64,000 bases of DNA from Undaria pinnatifida. Lineage: Eukaryota; Sar; Phaeophyceae; Laminariales; Alariaceae. Location: assembly GCA_012845835.1 (NCBI GenBank), contig JABAKD010000014.1, positions 1 through 64,000 on the forward strand, in the 5' to 3' direction. The first letter of the stretch is position 1; every line of letters begins with the position of its first letter. Below are positions 38,061-48,818 of the stretch, in pieces. The notes under the pieces were generated by a model. That model was not told where the DNA came from and made no database searches. It was given only the letters and a program-made list of their open reading frames with translations. Both the position numbers and the translations under genes were made by a program.

Positions 38061-38385
38061 TTTTTTTTTTTTTTTTTTTTTTTTTAGCACACTTTCACTT
38101 TCCAGCTTCTGGACAAGCCGTGGTCACAGGTGTCATCCCTTCTCCTCCCCGGTTCTTGCCTTCAATTTTTATCGCGCATAGGGTTCAGCAATCCCACTGC
38201 TCGTCGATTGTTCATCGAATGTTGCTAACTCACGCTCTCGCGCTTTCCGCAAGTCAATTTGTCCACAAGAAAAAGTCCCAACGAATTTATACGAGTATGC
38301 ACTCGGCGGGGCTCGAACTCACGAAACTGACCTATACCAGGCTCGAGGATAACCTGATACGCCACCGGGGCGACCGGCTCTAGCT
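38061..38385 (-). mobile_element. tRNA-derived SINE, copy 3, with poly(A) tail
   Basis: In inverted orientation: 25 T (the poly-A tail) at 38061-38085, body with TATCGCGCATAGGGTTCAGC, and a tRNA-like head at about 38,300-38,380 with a B box (GAGTTCGAGCC complement) and an A box (GTGGCGTATCAGG complement). Head, body and tail together mark a retroposed SINE. Confidence 0.8.
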
Positions 38386-38624
38386 ATACACTGCTGTAGC
38401 CCGTCCGTATCCCAGTATCCCAGTATTTACCTTAAAATTTTAATGTCCCGGAACAACAGCAGTTGTGTTCTATTATAGAGCGTGCTGTGAAACTTGCTTG
38501 TACTGGTACCAGGTGGTGTAATTTTCCAAATTAGGCTCATCAAACGCCAAACAGCATCAAACCGAAATACTGACTGGTCTTGGAGTGGGTGTCCTGCGGA
38601 CCACCCCAACCTCTCATGCCTCTA

Positions 38625-38830
38625 GTACGCCGAAGCCCCAAGAAGACGACATGTGATACGCGAAAAGAGCATCGAGACGACCGTCCGGAAACGGTAGCTC
38701 GTCTTCCCCGGGGTAATGATGCGACGGAACAAGGGGCGAATACCCAGTCGGTTGATGTTTGCGTAGATAGCCGGTGATGGAAACAACCCGGAACCAGGTA
38801 GGTCACCGAACAACTGGCTCCAAACCTAAA
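38625..38830 (+). pseudogene. Second LINE ORF fragment, degraded
   Basis: Plus frame: HVIREKSIETTVRKR, a stop, then LVFPGVMMRRNKGRIPSRLM, a stop, then IAGDGNNPEPGR. It resembles the same post-RT region (R-K-R-x-L-x-F-x-G...R-x-P-x-R-x-M-F) but with two in-frame stops. Confidence 0.5.
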
Positions 38831-40959
38831 GAGTCGACCTCGCGAAATTTTCAATCCACCAAAGCTTCCATGTTGTTGTTGTTGTTCTCACATTAACTCG
38901 CACAATCAAGTTATCCAGACACACGAGACAGTTTGAACTTGAAATCGTGTGTCAGGTGTAGACTATTGTTATTGTTCTGTGGGTCCATGGAGGGGCCAAG
39001 AAGGAGGACAAGAGGTACCGAGGCAGCTGAATGGTGCCTTGGGTCAGGTGCCACGTCGGGGAGTACCTGTAAATTCCACCTCTCACGGCAGAAAAAGAAA
39101 AGTAAGAGCCATGAGCGCAGAGCAGCCAGGGTGCGTGATGCACGAAGCCGAAAGGGGGATAGGGAGATTAATGAAACCGCTGTTTGATGCATAAAACAAG
39201 AAGAAAATGGCTGACCGGGTGGTGGCAAGGCACCAAGAAGAAGACTTGCATGTAGAACATGTCTAGTCTGTCTACGTGGTAAACTCGTCAACCTGTAGAT
39301 CTACTGTTACTATGTTGTTGTTTTGTGTCATTGTGTTTTATTGTTTTTTGTTTGGATTGTGCGTTTCATTCCTTTCGTACGGGAGCATACTTGTCAGCCG
39401 ATACTGCCACTACAGCTTCACCAACATCACCGGTATGCTTCTGGCTGAGCCTATTTGTCCCTTTTCCCTTTAATCCCTATTTTCTCCTTCTCTTGATTTA
39501 GTTGTATTTTTCCCCCTCTTGTTTTTTCCATACCCTTTCTGTTTTCCTTTCGGAGTGCACTCGGGGCTGTTGAGGCGATGACGTCGATATGGACACAGCC
39601 ATCAAAGATACAGCATGTATGTAGAGGACAGACCAGGCAGCAATGTTCCTAACACTCTATCTTGCTTGTATTTCCAATTGGAACCCAGTTCGTGGTGCAT
39701 CGATGCCGGCTGAGTGGTGTCATGTGCTTGGCTGCTTTTTTTCCAATTGCTAACCATTAAAAGGTGGGTGCACAACACACTCCCGGACCGAAACTCCGTT
39801 TTTTTTTCCAATTTGGGCCGGCCGAGCACGGGGGGGGGAGGAGATACTAAACCCTATGTAAAACAACAAACAATAACTAATGCACTAATTCCTGCACAAA
39901 AGAGTAGGCAACGTAGGTGAGGCAGGTGGCTCGGTATCAGTACACCACCACCAGGCTCTGTGCGTTGACAAGCAGAGGAGCTGCCAAGCGAAGCTGCTGC
40001 TGTATACGGTAGATGTTCGTGAACCTATTACGCAGCGAGACTGGTGTTCGAAACCGTCGAAAAAGCGGAGCGATTGGGTGAGACAAACGCTCAACGAAAT
40101 CCCCCCACTTTTTGATCAACCGCGCGGACACACGTGCACGCATACCTCCGTCTCGGTTGTGTCGGAGACCGGGCGGTGACGGGGCGGGGGCGGGCGGGGG
40201 CAGTAGCTATCACCGCGCGTCAAACGAACTTGAGTCTATAAGTATGTCTGGCCGTAAAGTGTTGAAGAAGAGGAGGTGGAAGGAAGGAACGTCGTCAGAT
40301 GATGAGTAGGGGGCAAGTTAGTAGAGGAGAGGGGGGGGGTGCTGGGAGCGGGAGGGAAGGGGGGTTTGGGGGGGGGGCAGTCTGCGACGAAGGCCTGGAC
40401 ATGTTCCGCCTGTAAATGTAACGACGGATGGAACGGATGAAGGATCGACGCCGAAGAGCGAGGAGGAAAGGGTTGGAGGAAAACCTGAGTTGCTCCTTTT
40501 TTTAACGTGCTCGTCGTCTCCATGCGGGCTCCATTCACGTATTCTTCGGGTTGTGGACGAGGGTTCCAAAATAATTGGTCTACCAAAAAAAGCGACGGCA
40601 GGTCGTATTTTTATCAACAATGTCCATTCGCCAACTTTGGCCGACTACGTTTTCACGTCTTCAACTTGCTCAAACTGAAACAAGAATGCAAGTTTCGATT
40701 CATGTGTGCCCATTGTTTGAGCTGCAAAAATATGCAAACAGCAAAAATCGAAGCAACCAAAAGAAAGTTGAATAACGAACAACAACAGCAACAACAGACA
40801 ACTACCCGCACAAAACAAGGACATAACAACCGAGAAACAACAACAACAACAAACGTACGACGGCTCAGGTATGTCGTTTCCACAATGTCCGGCTGAACAG
40901 CTGGCGTCAACAAGACCCCGAAATGCATATATCTTGTTCGAGAGAAAAAATATATACAT
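38831..40959. other. Unassigned stretch before the retrotransposon
   Basis: A partial repeat D start at about 38,870-38,935 and several small frames (for example 38,933-39,187, basic). G-rich run at 40,320-40,380. CAA/ACA-rich run at 40,775-40,855. No gene supported. Confidence 0.4.
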
Positions 40960-41055
40960 CCTTAATGAGGACACACAACCCGTAATACGCGCGATCGGAG
41001 TATCACACACAGCTTGCAAAGATGAGTTTCGACAAAATATTCGATCTCACAGCTG

Positions 41056-41488
41056 TGTGGAAGACAGGGTCGTAGATACCTATCGTAGATCGCGTACACG
41101 CATGCGCGAGAGGACACGTCACCGGTCAGGCAATACACGATCCCGGGTCGCAAACGGCGTCACCCGTCATAGACGGCGTTGACCCGTCCCCGGAAGGTCA
41201 GCCACCGAAAGATGATCCCGCCGCATGACGAAGGGCATATGCCCACCGTCACTCTAGCTCTGGCTTAGCATCTCCTTGCTACATATAAGAAAGAAAGGTT
41301 ATCAGTCGCGTTCGCTGTTGAGAACGATCGTCAAGGGACCTCAGCACCGCGACGCCCTCTCCGCTTCGACTTCAGCTCTGCGACGACCTCTCCGATCCGA
41401 CTACCGACCATCCGCGACGAGTACCAGACCTCCGGGACCACCCTCACCACTTCGACTCCGGGACCCCGTGAGAGACCAGGTTCCATAG
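41056..41488 (+). repeat. 5' LTR of the retrotransposon
   Basis: 433 bp, from TGTGGAAGACAGGG to GGTTCCATAG. Compared with the 3' LTR it has T at about 41,070, A at about 41,395 and T at about 41,403. CTACATATAAGAAAG at about 41,279 is a possible TATA element. Confidence 0.95.
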
Positions 41489-41506
41489 TGGTGACCACCG
41501 TCGGAA
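41489..41506 (+). other. Primer-binding site of the retrotransposon
   Basis: TGGTGACCACCGTCGG starts directly at the LTR end. TGG pairs with the CCA end of a tRNA. It is not the usual initiator-Met type (TGGTATCAGAGC), and the priming tRNA is not identified. Confidence 0.65.
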
Positions 41507-41561
41507 CAACCTATATAAAACCCTATATAAAGTTGTTGTCGGAAAAAAATAGAAACAGAAC

Positions 41562-41735
41562 ATGCCACGCTCAGGAGCTCGCTCAAAAAAGAGCCGCGGG
41601 AAAGCCCGCAAGGCATCGCCCTCTCCGGAGGAACCGACTCCCGCACTGGCGGGGAACTCTTTTGCGGCGCTCGCCCCCACCGACCAGGGCGGACCGGCCG
41701 TAAGACGACGAGGAGCAGCGGGACGCTGCAGATGA
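41562..41735 (+). CDS. Likely gag N-terminus, ended early by a frame break
   Basis: The first ATG downstream of the LTR opens a 57-codon frame, Lys/Arg-rich at first (MPRSGARSKKSRGK) and then Pro/Ala-rich. It stops at TGA 41733-41735, while the long gag-pol frame is open in the next frame from 41704. The 30-bp overlap leaves two readings: a mutation that shifted the frame, or a +1 recoding site. The abrupt change from basic to acidic composition favours a small indel. Confidence 0.6.
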   Translation: MPRSGARSKKSRGKARKASPSPEEPTPALAGNSFAALAPTDQGGPAVRRRGAAGRCR

Positions 41736-44700
41736 GGCTGGTGCGCCGAGCACGACGCCTGTATCATCAGCCGTTGAGGAGGGCTCGAGCCTAGCAGAGG
41801 ACATCCTTGCCGCGCCAAGCGCCCTCCCGAGCCACGACCCCGTCCGCGTCGAGACCGCCGCGTTTCTTAAGAAATGCATGCTCGACGGCACCACGCCGCC
41901 GGCGTGGGTCTTGGAGATGGTGCTGCCGGTCGGCCGGAAGCCTGTGAGTGGGCCTTTCGACGAGAAGGTCGATGAGGTGAGAGAAGTACCACAGCCGCAG
42001 CAAAACCTCGACGTTGTTTTTGAACGCGTGCAACACTCCACGACTCTTGCTACGCCTATACAACAGCAGTCGAGTAGCTCTGACAGCAGCCGTACCTCTC
42101 ACCCTGACCAATCTCAACCAGACCCCCCGACAGCACGTAATACCTCTGCTGTAGAAGCACTGCCCACAAACCCTCTGACAGCACGTAACACCTCTGCTGT
42201 AGAAGCACTGCCCACAAACCCCCTGACAGCACGTACAACCTCTGCTGTAGAAGCACCTCGCACAGCACGTATAACCTCTGCTGTAGCACCCCCGAGCCCA
42301 ACCCACAACCACAACGAAGACCCACAATTTTCGATAAAAAAATCGGATATGCCCGCTTCGCTCAAGTTGCACGGGTTGCCAACTGAAGATGTGCCCGAAA
42401 TCATGGCGCTCTTTCACGCTCACATTCGCTTGCACGTCCCTCACGGCGCCTCGGACTCGGTTATCGATCGCCACGCCGTGAGATACCTGGCATACTTAGT
42501 AGCCGACCACGCAGCTAGCACCATGAACCAAATCCAGTGTGGTACGTTAGAGTGGCGCACAGACAAAGATCTTGCCCAACTGACCACGGAAGCGGGAGAC
42601 GTCAGAGCACCACGCAACTGGAAGGAGTGGGTGGATGCTTTCACAAATCTGTTTAGCCCCGTGAACCGCATCGTCCTCCTCGCTCGCACCGTCTCTACCC
42701 TAAAGCAAGGCAGTAGTGAATCCGTCGACTCTTACGGACTGCGTGTAACTCGAGCATACGCGCGCCTCCTAGCCGAAGCAAAACGAACCGCTCCTGTCAA
42801 CGTCTCGCCATACCAACATGCATGGCAAACATCGCTCATGGCATCCTTCGAAGCCGGCCTAGTTCCGCACGTACGTCTAGAACTTATCCGCGAAGACCCC
42901 TCCCTCACGTACCAAGCCTCACGAACTCGCGCCAAGAAACATGAGACCAACGCCTTACGCGCGGCCCCAACCCCCTCCCCGACCACGTATGCTTCGGCTG
43001 TCTCCGGCACATCCCCTGGACCCAACCGACCGCTGATGACGTCGATGGCCAAACTCGAAAAAGCCATCGCGTCCAACCTGACGGCGGCGCGAGGCCGGGA
43101 ACGCCGAGTGACCTTCGAACCGGCCACGTACGGCCCATCCGACAAGCGAGGCAGGTCACCGAGTAGCGAGGCGGGTAGAAGCAGGAAGTCTAAAGTAGCG
43201 TCGAGCGACGCATGCGACTACCCGATGTGTCGCCATCGCAACTCGCACTCGCGCCCGGACTGCAGGCTAGCAAAAATGCACGAACGGGACGGCATAGTAG
43301 TCACCAAAAAACCGTGTGGGGGCCCGCGCCGGTTACCTCAAACCGGTTCGGGGAGTAGGCAAACTAGGATCACCAAACCCGCGGTAGAAACGATAGCACG
43401 ATCAGCTAGCGTAGCCGTGGCAAGTGCCGGTAGACCTAGTAGTAAGAGGAGGGATAAGTGTGGCCGAACAAAGAGCTCCACCCCTCTGGCGAGTACCCAT
43501 GCGAAACAAGTACATGCAGACAACCAGTCGAATACTGTAACAGACTTAGAAAATAAGCAGCAGGTTCCGAGTGTTCTAGCAGTACCGCGTGGAGTTGGAC
43601 CAGCCGTAGAAGCAGCAAGCAGAGTCGAGAAGAGTAGTCAACGTCGGAATGATACGTTTTCACCTTCCATGGTACCACAAGCGTTGTATGTTTCTGCTGC
43701 GTCCCGCAAATTAAATGAGAAAATTAAACATCATGTTTTATTATCATGCAACGCTAACCGGGAAACGCACTTTGATGCTTTCCACGCGTCTGCCATGAGT
43801 GGGTATCCCAGATATCCCACAGCTCTCAGCTCTACGTCAAAGCGCGTACGAGTAAACGCCAGAGTTAATGATTATCCGGCGCACAATGTCACGATTGACA
43901 CCGCGACCGATGTACCATGCATATCTGTTCACTTTGTACAGACACATCCCACAATGAAAGACACTCAAATTTTTGCAGTGCCCCCGGGAGCGATCAACCT
44001 CAGCAGTGCTGATGGGTCGCCTCTCAAAATTTTAGGATATGTTCGCTTTCAACTTACGCTAGGAGATATTACCCTACCAGTCGAAGCGCTCGTATTGCCC
44101 TCTTTAGGGCCAGACATTATGCTACTCGATAACACCATCATGGGCGCCTTCGGAGGTGTCCTCGACTGGAGTACAGAGCAATTGTCATTCAAAACCTCTC
44201 AAGTGACGATCAAAGCATCTCATCGTAGAGTAGACTTTACAGCGCGCCCCGAGAACACTGCGACAGCTCAGTGCTCCGTGGTCACAGTTAACACTGATGT
44301 AGAGTCGGTGCCTGTCTTGTTGCGACACAAATGCTGCATCCCCCCCGAGAGTGAGATGGCAGTACAAGTAGTGTCAGCGACAGCACCCACAGAAACCACT
44401 GCTGCACTCATTGAACCACTCATCGTCACGTTCGAAGACATCGAATCGTCCGCCGTACCTGAAGCTTTTCAAAATATGATAGTTGCTCGTACAGTGAGTC
44501 ACTGGTCGGCCGCTGATAAAACAGCAGTAGTCCAGATCGCGAACCCGTCCCACCAATACGTATACTTGAAACGCAATACCTTACTAGGCCACATTGCGCC
44601 CGTATCGGTAGCCCTGAACAAAACGACCAGTGCAATTCAAACAGACAGCAAGACAACGGAATCCACGCGTAACGAGCTTCGTGCAGCACTTACTCGAGCA

Positions 44701-47700
44701 TTTGATAAAACCACGTTTACACCTGCCGAATGCGAACAAGTACTGACTCTATGCACGAAATATCGCAGCGTTTTTTCCTTGTCGCCTCAAGAGCTAGGTA
44801 AATGTACCCTGGCCGAAGCAACGTTTCCTCTTGAACCAGAAACACGGCCTGTAAATAGAACCCCGTACCGTGCAAACCCTCGCGTACAGGAAACTATCGA
44901 CAAGTGCGTGAACCAGATGGAACAAGAAGGAATCATTGAACAGCGCCCTAGTCCCTGGGGTTCCGCAGTAACTATTGTCGCAAAATCAGACGGCACTCCA
45001 CGGTTCTGCGTAGATTACAGGTCGACCATAAATAAGAATCTGATCAAAAAATCGTGGCCTATGCCTAACTTAGAAAGCCACCTTGACACGGTCGGAGGAG
45101 CACGTTATATAACTGTGTGTGACGTACAAAATGCTTACCACCAAATACCAGTAGCAGAGAGCGAACAAGATAAAACTGCTTTTGTCACGCAGAACGGAAA
45201 GTGGGTTTTCAAACGCCTACCGTTCGGTATAGCTAACGCGCCGTTTCTGTTCTCGCGAATCATGTCACTAGCTTTTGCACATTTTGGTCCAAAAAGTGGG
45301 CTCTTGGTTTATATGGACGACTGTATATGTTGTTCAGCTACCTGGACAGGCCACTTACAGCTACTCGAAAATATATTCAAAGCCTTGCAAGCAGCCGGCC
45401 TCATCCTCAAACCATCGAAAGTACAGTTTGGCCCCCGAGAAGTTAAATACTTAGGACACATACTGACGGCCGACGGTATTCGGATCGGTGAGGATCGCGT
45501 AAAAGCTATAGTTGACTTGCCGACGCCTAAAACCATAAAGGAGTTGCGGTCAGTGCTAGGAATGGTTAACTTTGTACGCAAGTTTATACCTAACTTAGCC
45601 GGTATCATAGCACCCCTGGTAGCCCTCACGAAAAAAGAGGCCGCCAAAGAAGTCGCTAAACGTTGGAGACCAGAACACGATCAGGCGTACGCAACAGTGA
45701 AACAATTACTCACTCAGGCGCCCGTACTTCAATTTCCCGATTTTTCTAAAGACTTTGCGATACACGTTGACGCTTCAGAAGCAGGTGCAGGTGCCTTCCT
45801 CGCCCAGCAGAAAGACGATGACCTCGTTATAATCGCATACTTTAGTCAACGCTTCAACGACAGCCAGCGCCACTACTCCGCTACGCTCAAAGAATGTTAT
45901 GCTGTGGTCTTGGCCATCCAGCACTGGCGACCTTATTTATGGGGACGACATTTTGTGTGTGTGACAGATCACGCGGCCCTGCGATACCTATACTCAATGC
46001 AAGATACATCGAACATGTTAACACGCTGGGCAATAGCATTACAGTCTTTTGACTTCACCGTCCAACACAAACCAGGCAAACTGCACGTCGTACCGGACAC
46101 GCTTTCACGAATGTTTGCGTTCGAGCACCAGCAAGAAGTAGCTGTGCCGTCCCTCGCGCCCATTTGCCGCAATGTACCAGATGACCCCAAGCTACAAACA
46201 GCTCGTGTCCCCCGACCGTATCAGATCTCAGCCGACAAACTGGATAACCTAGAACCAGTACGCAGCGATAAAGAGCTCTATAGTGTGAAATCAGTATTCG
46301 TGAGCGCGACAAATGTTTTCATGTCCGTCGATCAAGAAAAACTCCGCTCAGCACAAAGGGTAGAGTACGGGCGGTACATCGATTACATACAGCACGCAGA
46401 CGCACCATTACCCGAAAAAGAAACGAAAACAACCATGTCTTACTATTCAGTGCAGGACGGGCTGTTGTTTAAATCGTACCTTCCGGGATATCTTCGAAAA
46501 CGAAGCACCTTCCGCGATCAACTCGTAGTACCGGAGGCCCTTGTTGGATTCATTCTGCACGCCTACCACGATCACGTTCTATCCGGAGGACACCTCGCAT
46601 CTCGCCCGACTTATGAAAAAATCCGCCAGAAATATTGGTGGCCCACCATCAGCCGCGACGTACGAGAGTGGTGCGAAAAATGCCAAGCTTGTCAACGACG
46701 AAAAACAGCACACAACAGACCCAAGCTCCCGACAGGCCATTTACCTGTCGAGCGGCCATTTCAACGAATATCGGTTGACTTAGTAGAGTACAAATCGGTA
46801 TCAAATTCAGCCGCAGGGATCGAATGCAAATACGTTCTCTCCATGATGGACCACCTGACGAGGTTTGCGGTACTGCTGCCGGTACGTAATAAAACGGCCG
46901 AAACAGTAGCCAATGCCATAATCGAGAGAGTAATCAGCATTTTCGGCCCACCAGAAACCTTGCATAGTGATCAAGGCCCCGAATTCGAGAATAAGGTGAT
47001 ATACCAGCTGCAACAAATACTCGGATACAAAAAGACCCGCACAATGCCGTACCGGCCGCAGGGTAATTCAGTGTCCGAACGGGTACACTCAACGATGCAC
47101 AGTATGCTAGCAATGCACAGTGCAATCGATCAAAGCAACTGGGCCACTCTCTTACCGTTCGTACAGCTAGCGCACAACACTAGCTTTAGTGCAACGATGC
47201 ATGAGACACCATTCTTCTTAATGTTCGGACGACAACCCCGACTCCCAGTCGATATAATCCTCGGTATTCCTCATGTAGGAAGAACAGCAGACACCGACGA
47301 ACTCGCACAAAACACACGGGACAATTTGCAAATCGCCTTTGAGCTCGCACGCCGAAACTTAACCGAGCGTGCAGACAAGCAGGCAGAACAAAATAGCAAA
47401 CTTAAACCGTACCCGGTGTTCAAACCTGGACAGGAAGTACTCGTGTACAGACCGTACCAGGATTCGGATGGGCCCAACCCAAAGCTGCTATTACCATGGC
47501 GAGGACCGTATGTCGTCTGCTCACAATTATCACCAGTGGTGTATAGAGTACGACTAACGAACGACACCCGAGAAGTGTCAGTCCACCTAGCCCATATAAA
47601 GCCCTACCATCAACGGGAAACACCACCCGCACCTCAATTTGAGAAGCTGGCGGAATTGTTTTTAGGGAAGCCCATTCCCTTACCCGAGTTGGACCATCCA

Positions 47701-48039
47701 GACGCGGCTCAACCCAAAATTGAGTCCTACTTCGTAGACAGGGTAGTAGATCATAAAAGGGGACCTGGCAGACCAAGCCCCCACAACTACAAGTACCGCC
47801 TAAGACTCCGAGGTTACGGCCCTGAATCCGACCTCGAGTATCGCGCGGACGAAATACCCCAATGTCACGAATTGATCGCCGCATACCGAGCCCAAAAGGG
47901 TTTGCAACTCGCGATAACCTCACCTGCTCCGCCCCCCCTCCCTTCTCTCGGGAAACGGAAGCGTATAGTAGGCAGGGACGAGCACGAACTGAGACAGCGC
48001 AAAATAGATTCTCAGATGCTCCGCGGCGTAACCGAATAA
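41704..48039 (+). CDS. Retrotransposon Gag-Pol polyprotein
   Basis: Open from 41704; the first Met is at 41878, giving 2,053 residues (numbers below count from that Met). Residues 80-135 hold imperfect repeats of TSAVEALPTNPLTAR. A gag core follows at about 150-330. A zinc-knuckle-like motif near 446 has unusual CX4CX5HX4C spacing. The protease motif is IDTATD at 673-678 (D-T-A instead of D-S/T-G). Reverse transcriptase has YMDD at 1145-1148. RNase H begins near D1298 (HVDASEAG). Integrase has an HHCC zinc finger (about 1560-1600) and a DDE triad near D1634, D1698, E1734. A GPY/F-type module (LPWRGPYVV) and a chromodomain-like end (about 1950-2010, RLRGYGPESD) complete it. The frame is intact over its whole length, which is unusual against the decayed surroundings. 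Confidence 0.95.
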   Translation, partial: DDEEQRDAADEAGAPSTTPVSSAVEEGSSLAEDILAAPSALPSHDPVRVETAAFLKKCMLDGTTPPAWVLEMVLPVGRKPVSGPFDEKVDEVREVPQPQQNLDVVFERVQHSTTLATPIQQQSSSSDSSRTSHPDQSQPDPPTARNTSAVEALPTNPLTARNTSAVEALPTNPLTARTTSAVEAPRTARITSAVAPPSPTHNHNEDPQFSIKKSDMPASLKLHGLPTEDVPEIMALFHAHIRLHVPHGASDSVIDRHAVRYLAYLVADHAASTMNQIQCGTLEWRTDKDLAQLTTEAGDVRAPRNWKEWVDAFTNLFSPVNRIVLLARTVSTLKQGSSESVDSYGLRVTRAYARLLAEAKRTAPVNVSPYQHAWQTSLMASFEAGLVPHVRLELIREDPSLTYQASRTRAKKHETNALRAAPTPSPTTYASAVSGTSPGPNRPLMTSMAKLEKAIASNLTAARGRERRVTFEPATYGPSDKRGRSPSSEAGRSRKSKVASSDACDYPMCRHRNSHSRPDCRLAKMHERDGIVVTKKPCGGPRRLPQTGSGSRQTRITKPAVETIARSASVAVASAGRPSSKRRDKCGRTKSSTPLASTHAKQVHADNQSNTVTDLENKQQVPSVLAVPRGVGPAVEAASRVEKSSQRRNDTFSPSMVPQALYVSAASRKLNEKIKHHVLLSCNANRETHFDAFHASAMSGYPRYPTALSSTSKRVRVNARVNDYPAHNVTIDTATDVPCISVHFVQTHPTMKDTQIFAVPPGAINLSSADGSPLKILGYVRFQLTLGDITLPVEALVLPSLGPDIMLLDNTIMGAFGGVLDWSTEQLSFKTSQVTIKASHRRVDFTARPENTATAQCSVVTVNTDVESVPVLLRHKCCIPPESEMAVQVVSATAPTETTAALIEPLIVTFEDIESSAVPEAFQNMIVARTVSHWSAADKTAVVQIANPSHQYVYLKRNTLLGHIAPVSVALNKTTSAIQTDSKTTESTRNELRAALTRAFDKTTFTPAECEQVLTLCTKYRSVFSLSPQELGKCTLAEATFPLEPETRPVNRTPYRANPRVQETIDKCVNQMEQEGIIEQRPSPWGSAVTIVAKSDGTPRFCVDYRSTINKNLIKKSWPMPNLESHLDTVGGARYITVCDVQNAYHQIPVAESEQDKTAFVTQNGKWVFKRLPFGIANAPFLFSRIMSLAFAHFGPKSGLLVYMDDCICCSATWTGHLQLLENIFKALQAAGLILKPSKVQFGPREVKYLGHILTADGIRIGEDRVKAIVDLPTPKTIKELRSVLGMVNFVRKFIPNLAGIIAPLVALTKKEAAKEVAKRWRPEHDQAYATVKQLLTQAPVLQFPDFSKDFAIHVDASEAGAGAFLAQQKDDDLVIIAYFSQRFNDSQRHYSATLKECYAVVLAIQHWRPYLWGRHFVCVTDHAALRYLYSMQDTSNMLTRWAIALQSFDFTVQHKPGKLHVVPDTLSRMFAFEHQQEVAVPSLAPICRNVPDDPKLQTARVPRPYQISADKLDNLEPVRSDKELYSVKSVFVSATNVFMSVDQEKLRSAQRVEYGRYIDYIQHADAPLPEKETKTTMSYYSVQDGLLFKSYLPGYLRKRSTFRDQLVVPEALVGFILHAYHDHVLSGGHLASRPTYEKIRQKYWWPTISRDVREWCEKCQACQRRKTAHNRPKLPTGHLPVERPFQRISVDLVEYKSVSNSAAGIECKYVLSMMDHLTRFAVLLPVRNKTAETVANAIIERVISIFGPPETLHSDQGPEFENKVIYQLQQILGYKKTRTMPYRPQGNSVSERVHSTMHSMLAMHSAIDQSNWATLLPFVQLAHNTSFSATMHETPFFLMFGRQPRLPVDIILGIPHVGRTADTDELAQNTRDNLQIAFELARRNLTERADKQAEQNSKLKPYPVFKPGQEVLVYRPYQDSDGPNPKLLLPWRGPYVVCSQLSPVVYRVRLTNDTREVSVHLAHIKPYHQRETPPAPQFEKLAELFLGKPIPLPELDHPDAAQPKIESYFVDRVVDHKRGPGRPSPHNYKYRLRLRGYGPESDLEYRADEIPQCHELIAAYRAQKGLQLAITSPAPPPLPSLGKRKRIVGRDEHELRQRKIDSQMLRGVTE

Positions 48040-48093
48040 CGAACAAGCTGGCTAACACAGTTGACTCAGCTGTAAGCGCAAGAGTCAACAACG

Positions 48094-48441
48094 GTGATGA
48101 GAGTAGCACCAGCAGGCATGGCAGTACACACTCGTGTCGACCATGACCTGACGGGCACTCTACCCGGCATTCCGGTGGGAATAGCCGGGGGCAAGGAGAC
48201 GTTAAGAAAATTGTTGTACCCAACGGAGAGAGGCTGTAAGAAGCGTGACAATTCACGCCCGTGCCCGGCACTCCGTTCCAAACGGGACAAAACAGCAACA
48301 CCACCGTCTTGCCACAAACAAAATTGTTCGAACACTAAACACACAGGAAAAGGAGCTTCACGCGACTCCACCCCACCTAAAACGAAGTCACACGTTGATT
48401 CACCTAGATTAACTGAGCTGACTCCGAGTGAAAATATCTAG
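48094..48441 (+). CDS. Small ORF between pol and the 3' LTR
   Basis: 115 codons in the 0.77-kb region between the pol stop and the polypurine tract. Lys/Arg/Thr/Pro-rich, with no recognised domain. It could be an extra gene of this lineage or chance. The antisense strand is open here as well, which lowers confidence. Confidence 0.25.
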   Translation: MMRVAPAGMAVHTRVDHDLTGTLPGIPVGIAGGKETLRKLLYPTERGCKKRDNSRPCPALRSKRDKTATPPSCHKQNCSNTKHTGKGASRDSTPPKTKSHVDSPRLTELTPSENI

Positions 48442-48804
48442 GCGGACCCGCCCACAAAAGAGAAATCACTAAACAATTTCGCTGCCCGTGGTTCCCAGAA
48501 CAGCAACCACGAGGGGCGCACCAGTACGTGTGGCCACACGGAATACGTGCGTTGAGATAATATTTGGAAACCCCATACAACTCCAGTACACGCTGTCAGC
48601 ATGCAAGCTCGAAAATGTAAACATCTTCGCTGGCCCGGTGTTTCACACCCGTGTTTGCTAAACACGTCAGTTATAAGGAGTGGATGCACGCATATAACAG
48701 CTGCTGTGTCTCGATCCGATAAATCGACACCCCGTTTCTAAAATTGTCATCCTCCCGATGACCGCTACAAAACCATCCTTAGCTAAGATGGGCTTGCAGC
48801 GAAT

Positions 48805-48818
48805 ACAGAGGGGGGTGA
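48805..48818 (+). other. Polypurine tract of the retrotransposon
   Basis: CAGAGGGGGGTGA lies directly before the 3' LTR, the expected position for plus-strand DNA priming. Confidence 0.7.

Noticed and set aside
41700..41731. A 32-bp GT-AG intron (GTAAGA...CTGCAG) in the gag frame break
   Set aside because: Shorter than any workable spliceosomal intron, and removing it does not restore the gag-pol frame.
41791..42474. 227-codon minus-strand frame in the gag region
   Set aside because: Antisense shadow over the repeated TSAVEALP segment.
47420..48304. 294-codon minus-strand frame across the end of pol
   Set aside because: Antisense shadow of the gag-pol frame, crossing integrase and the chromodomain-like end; no domain of its own.
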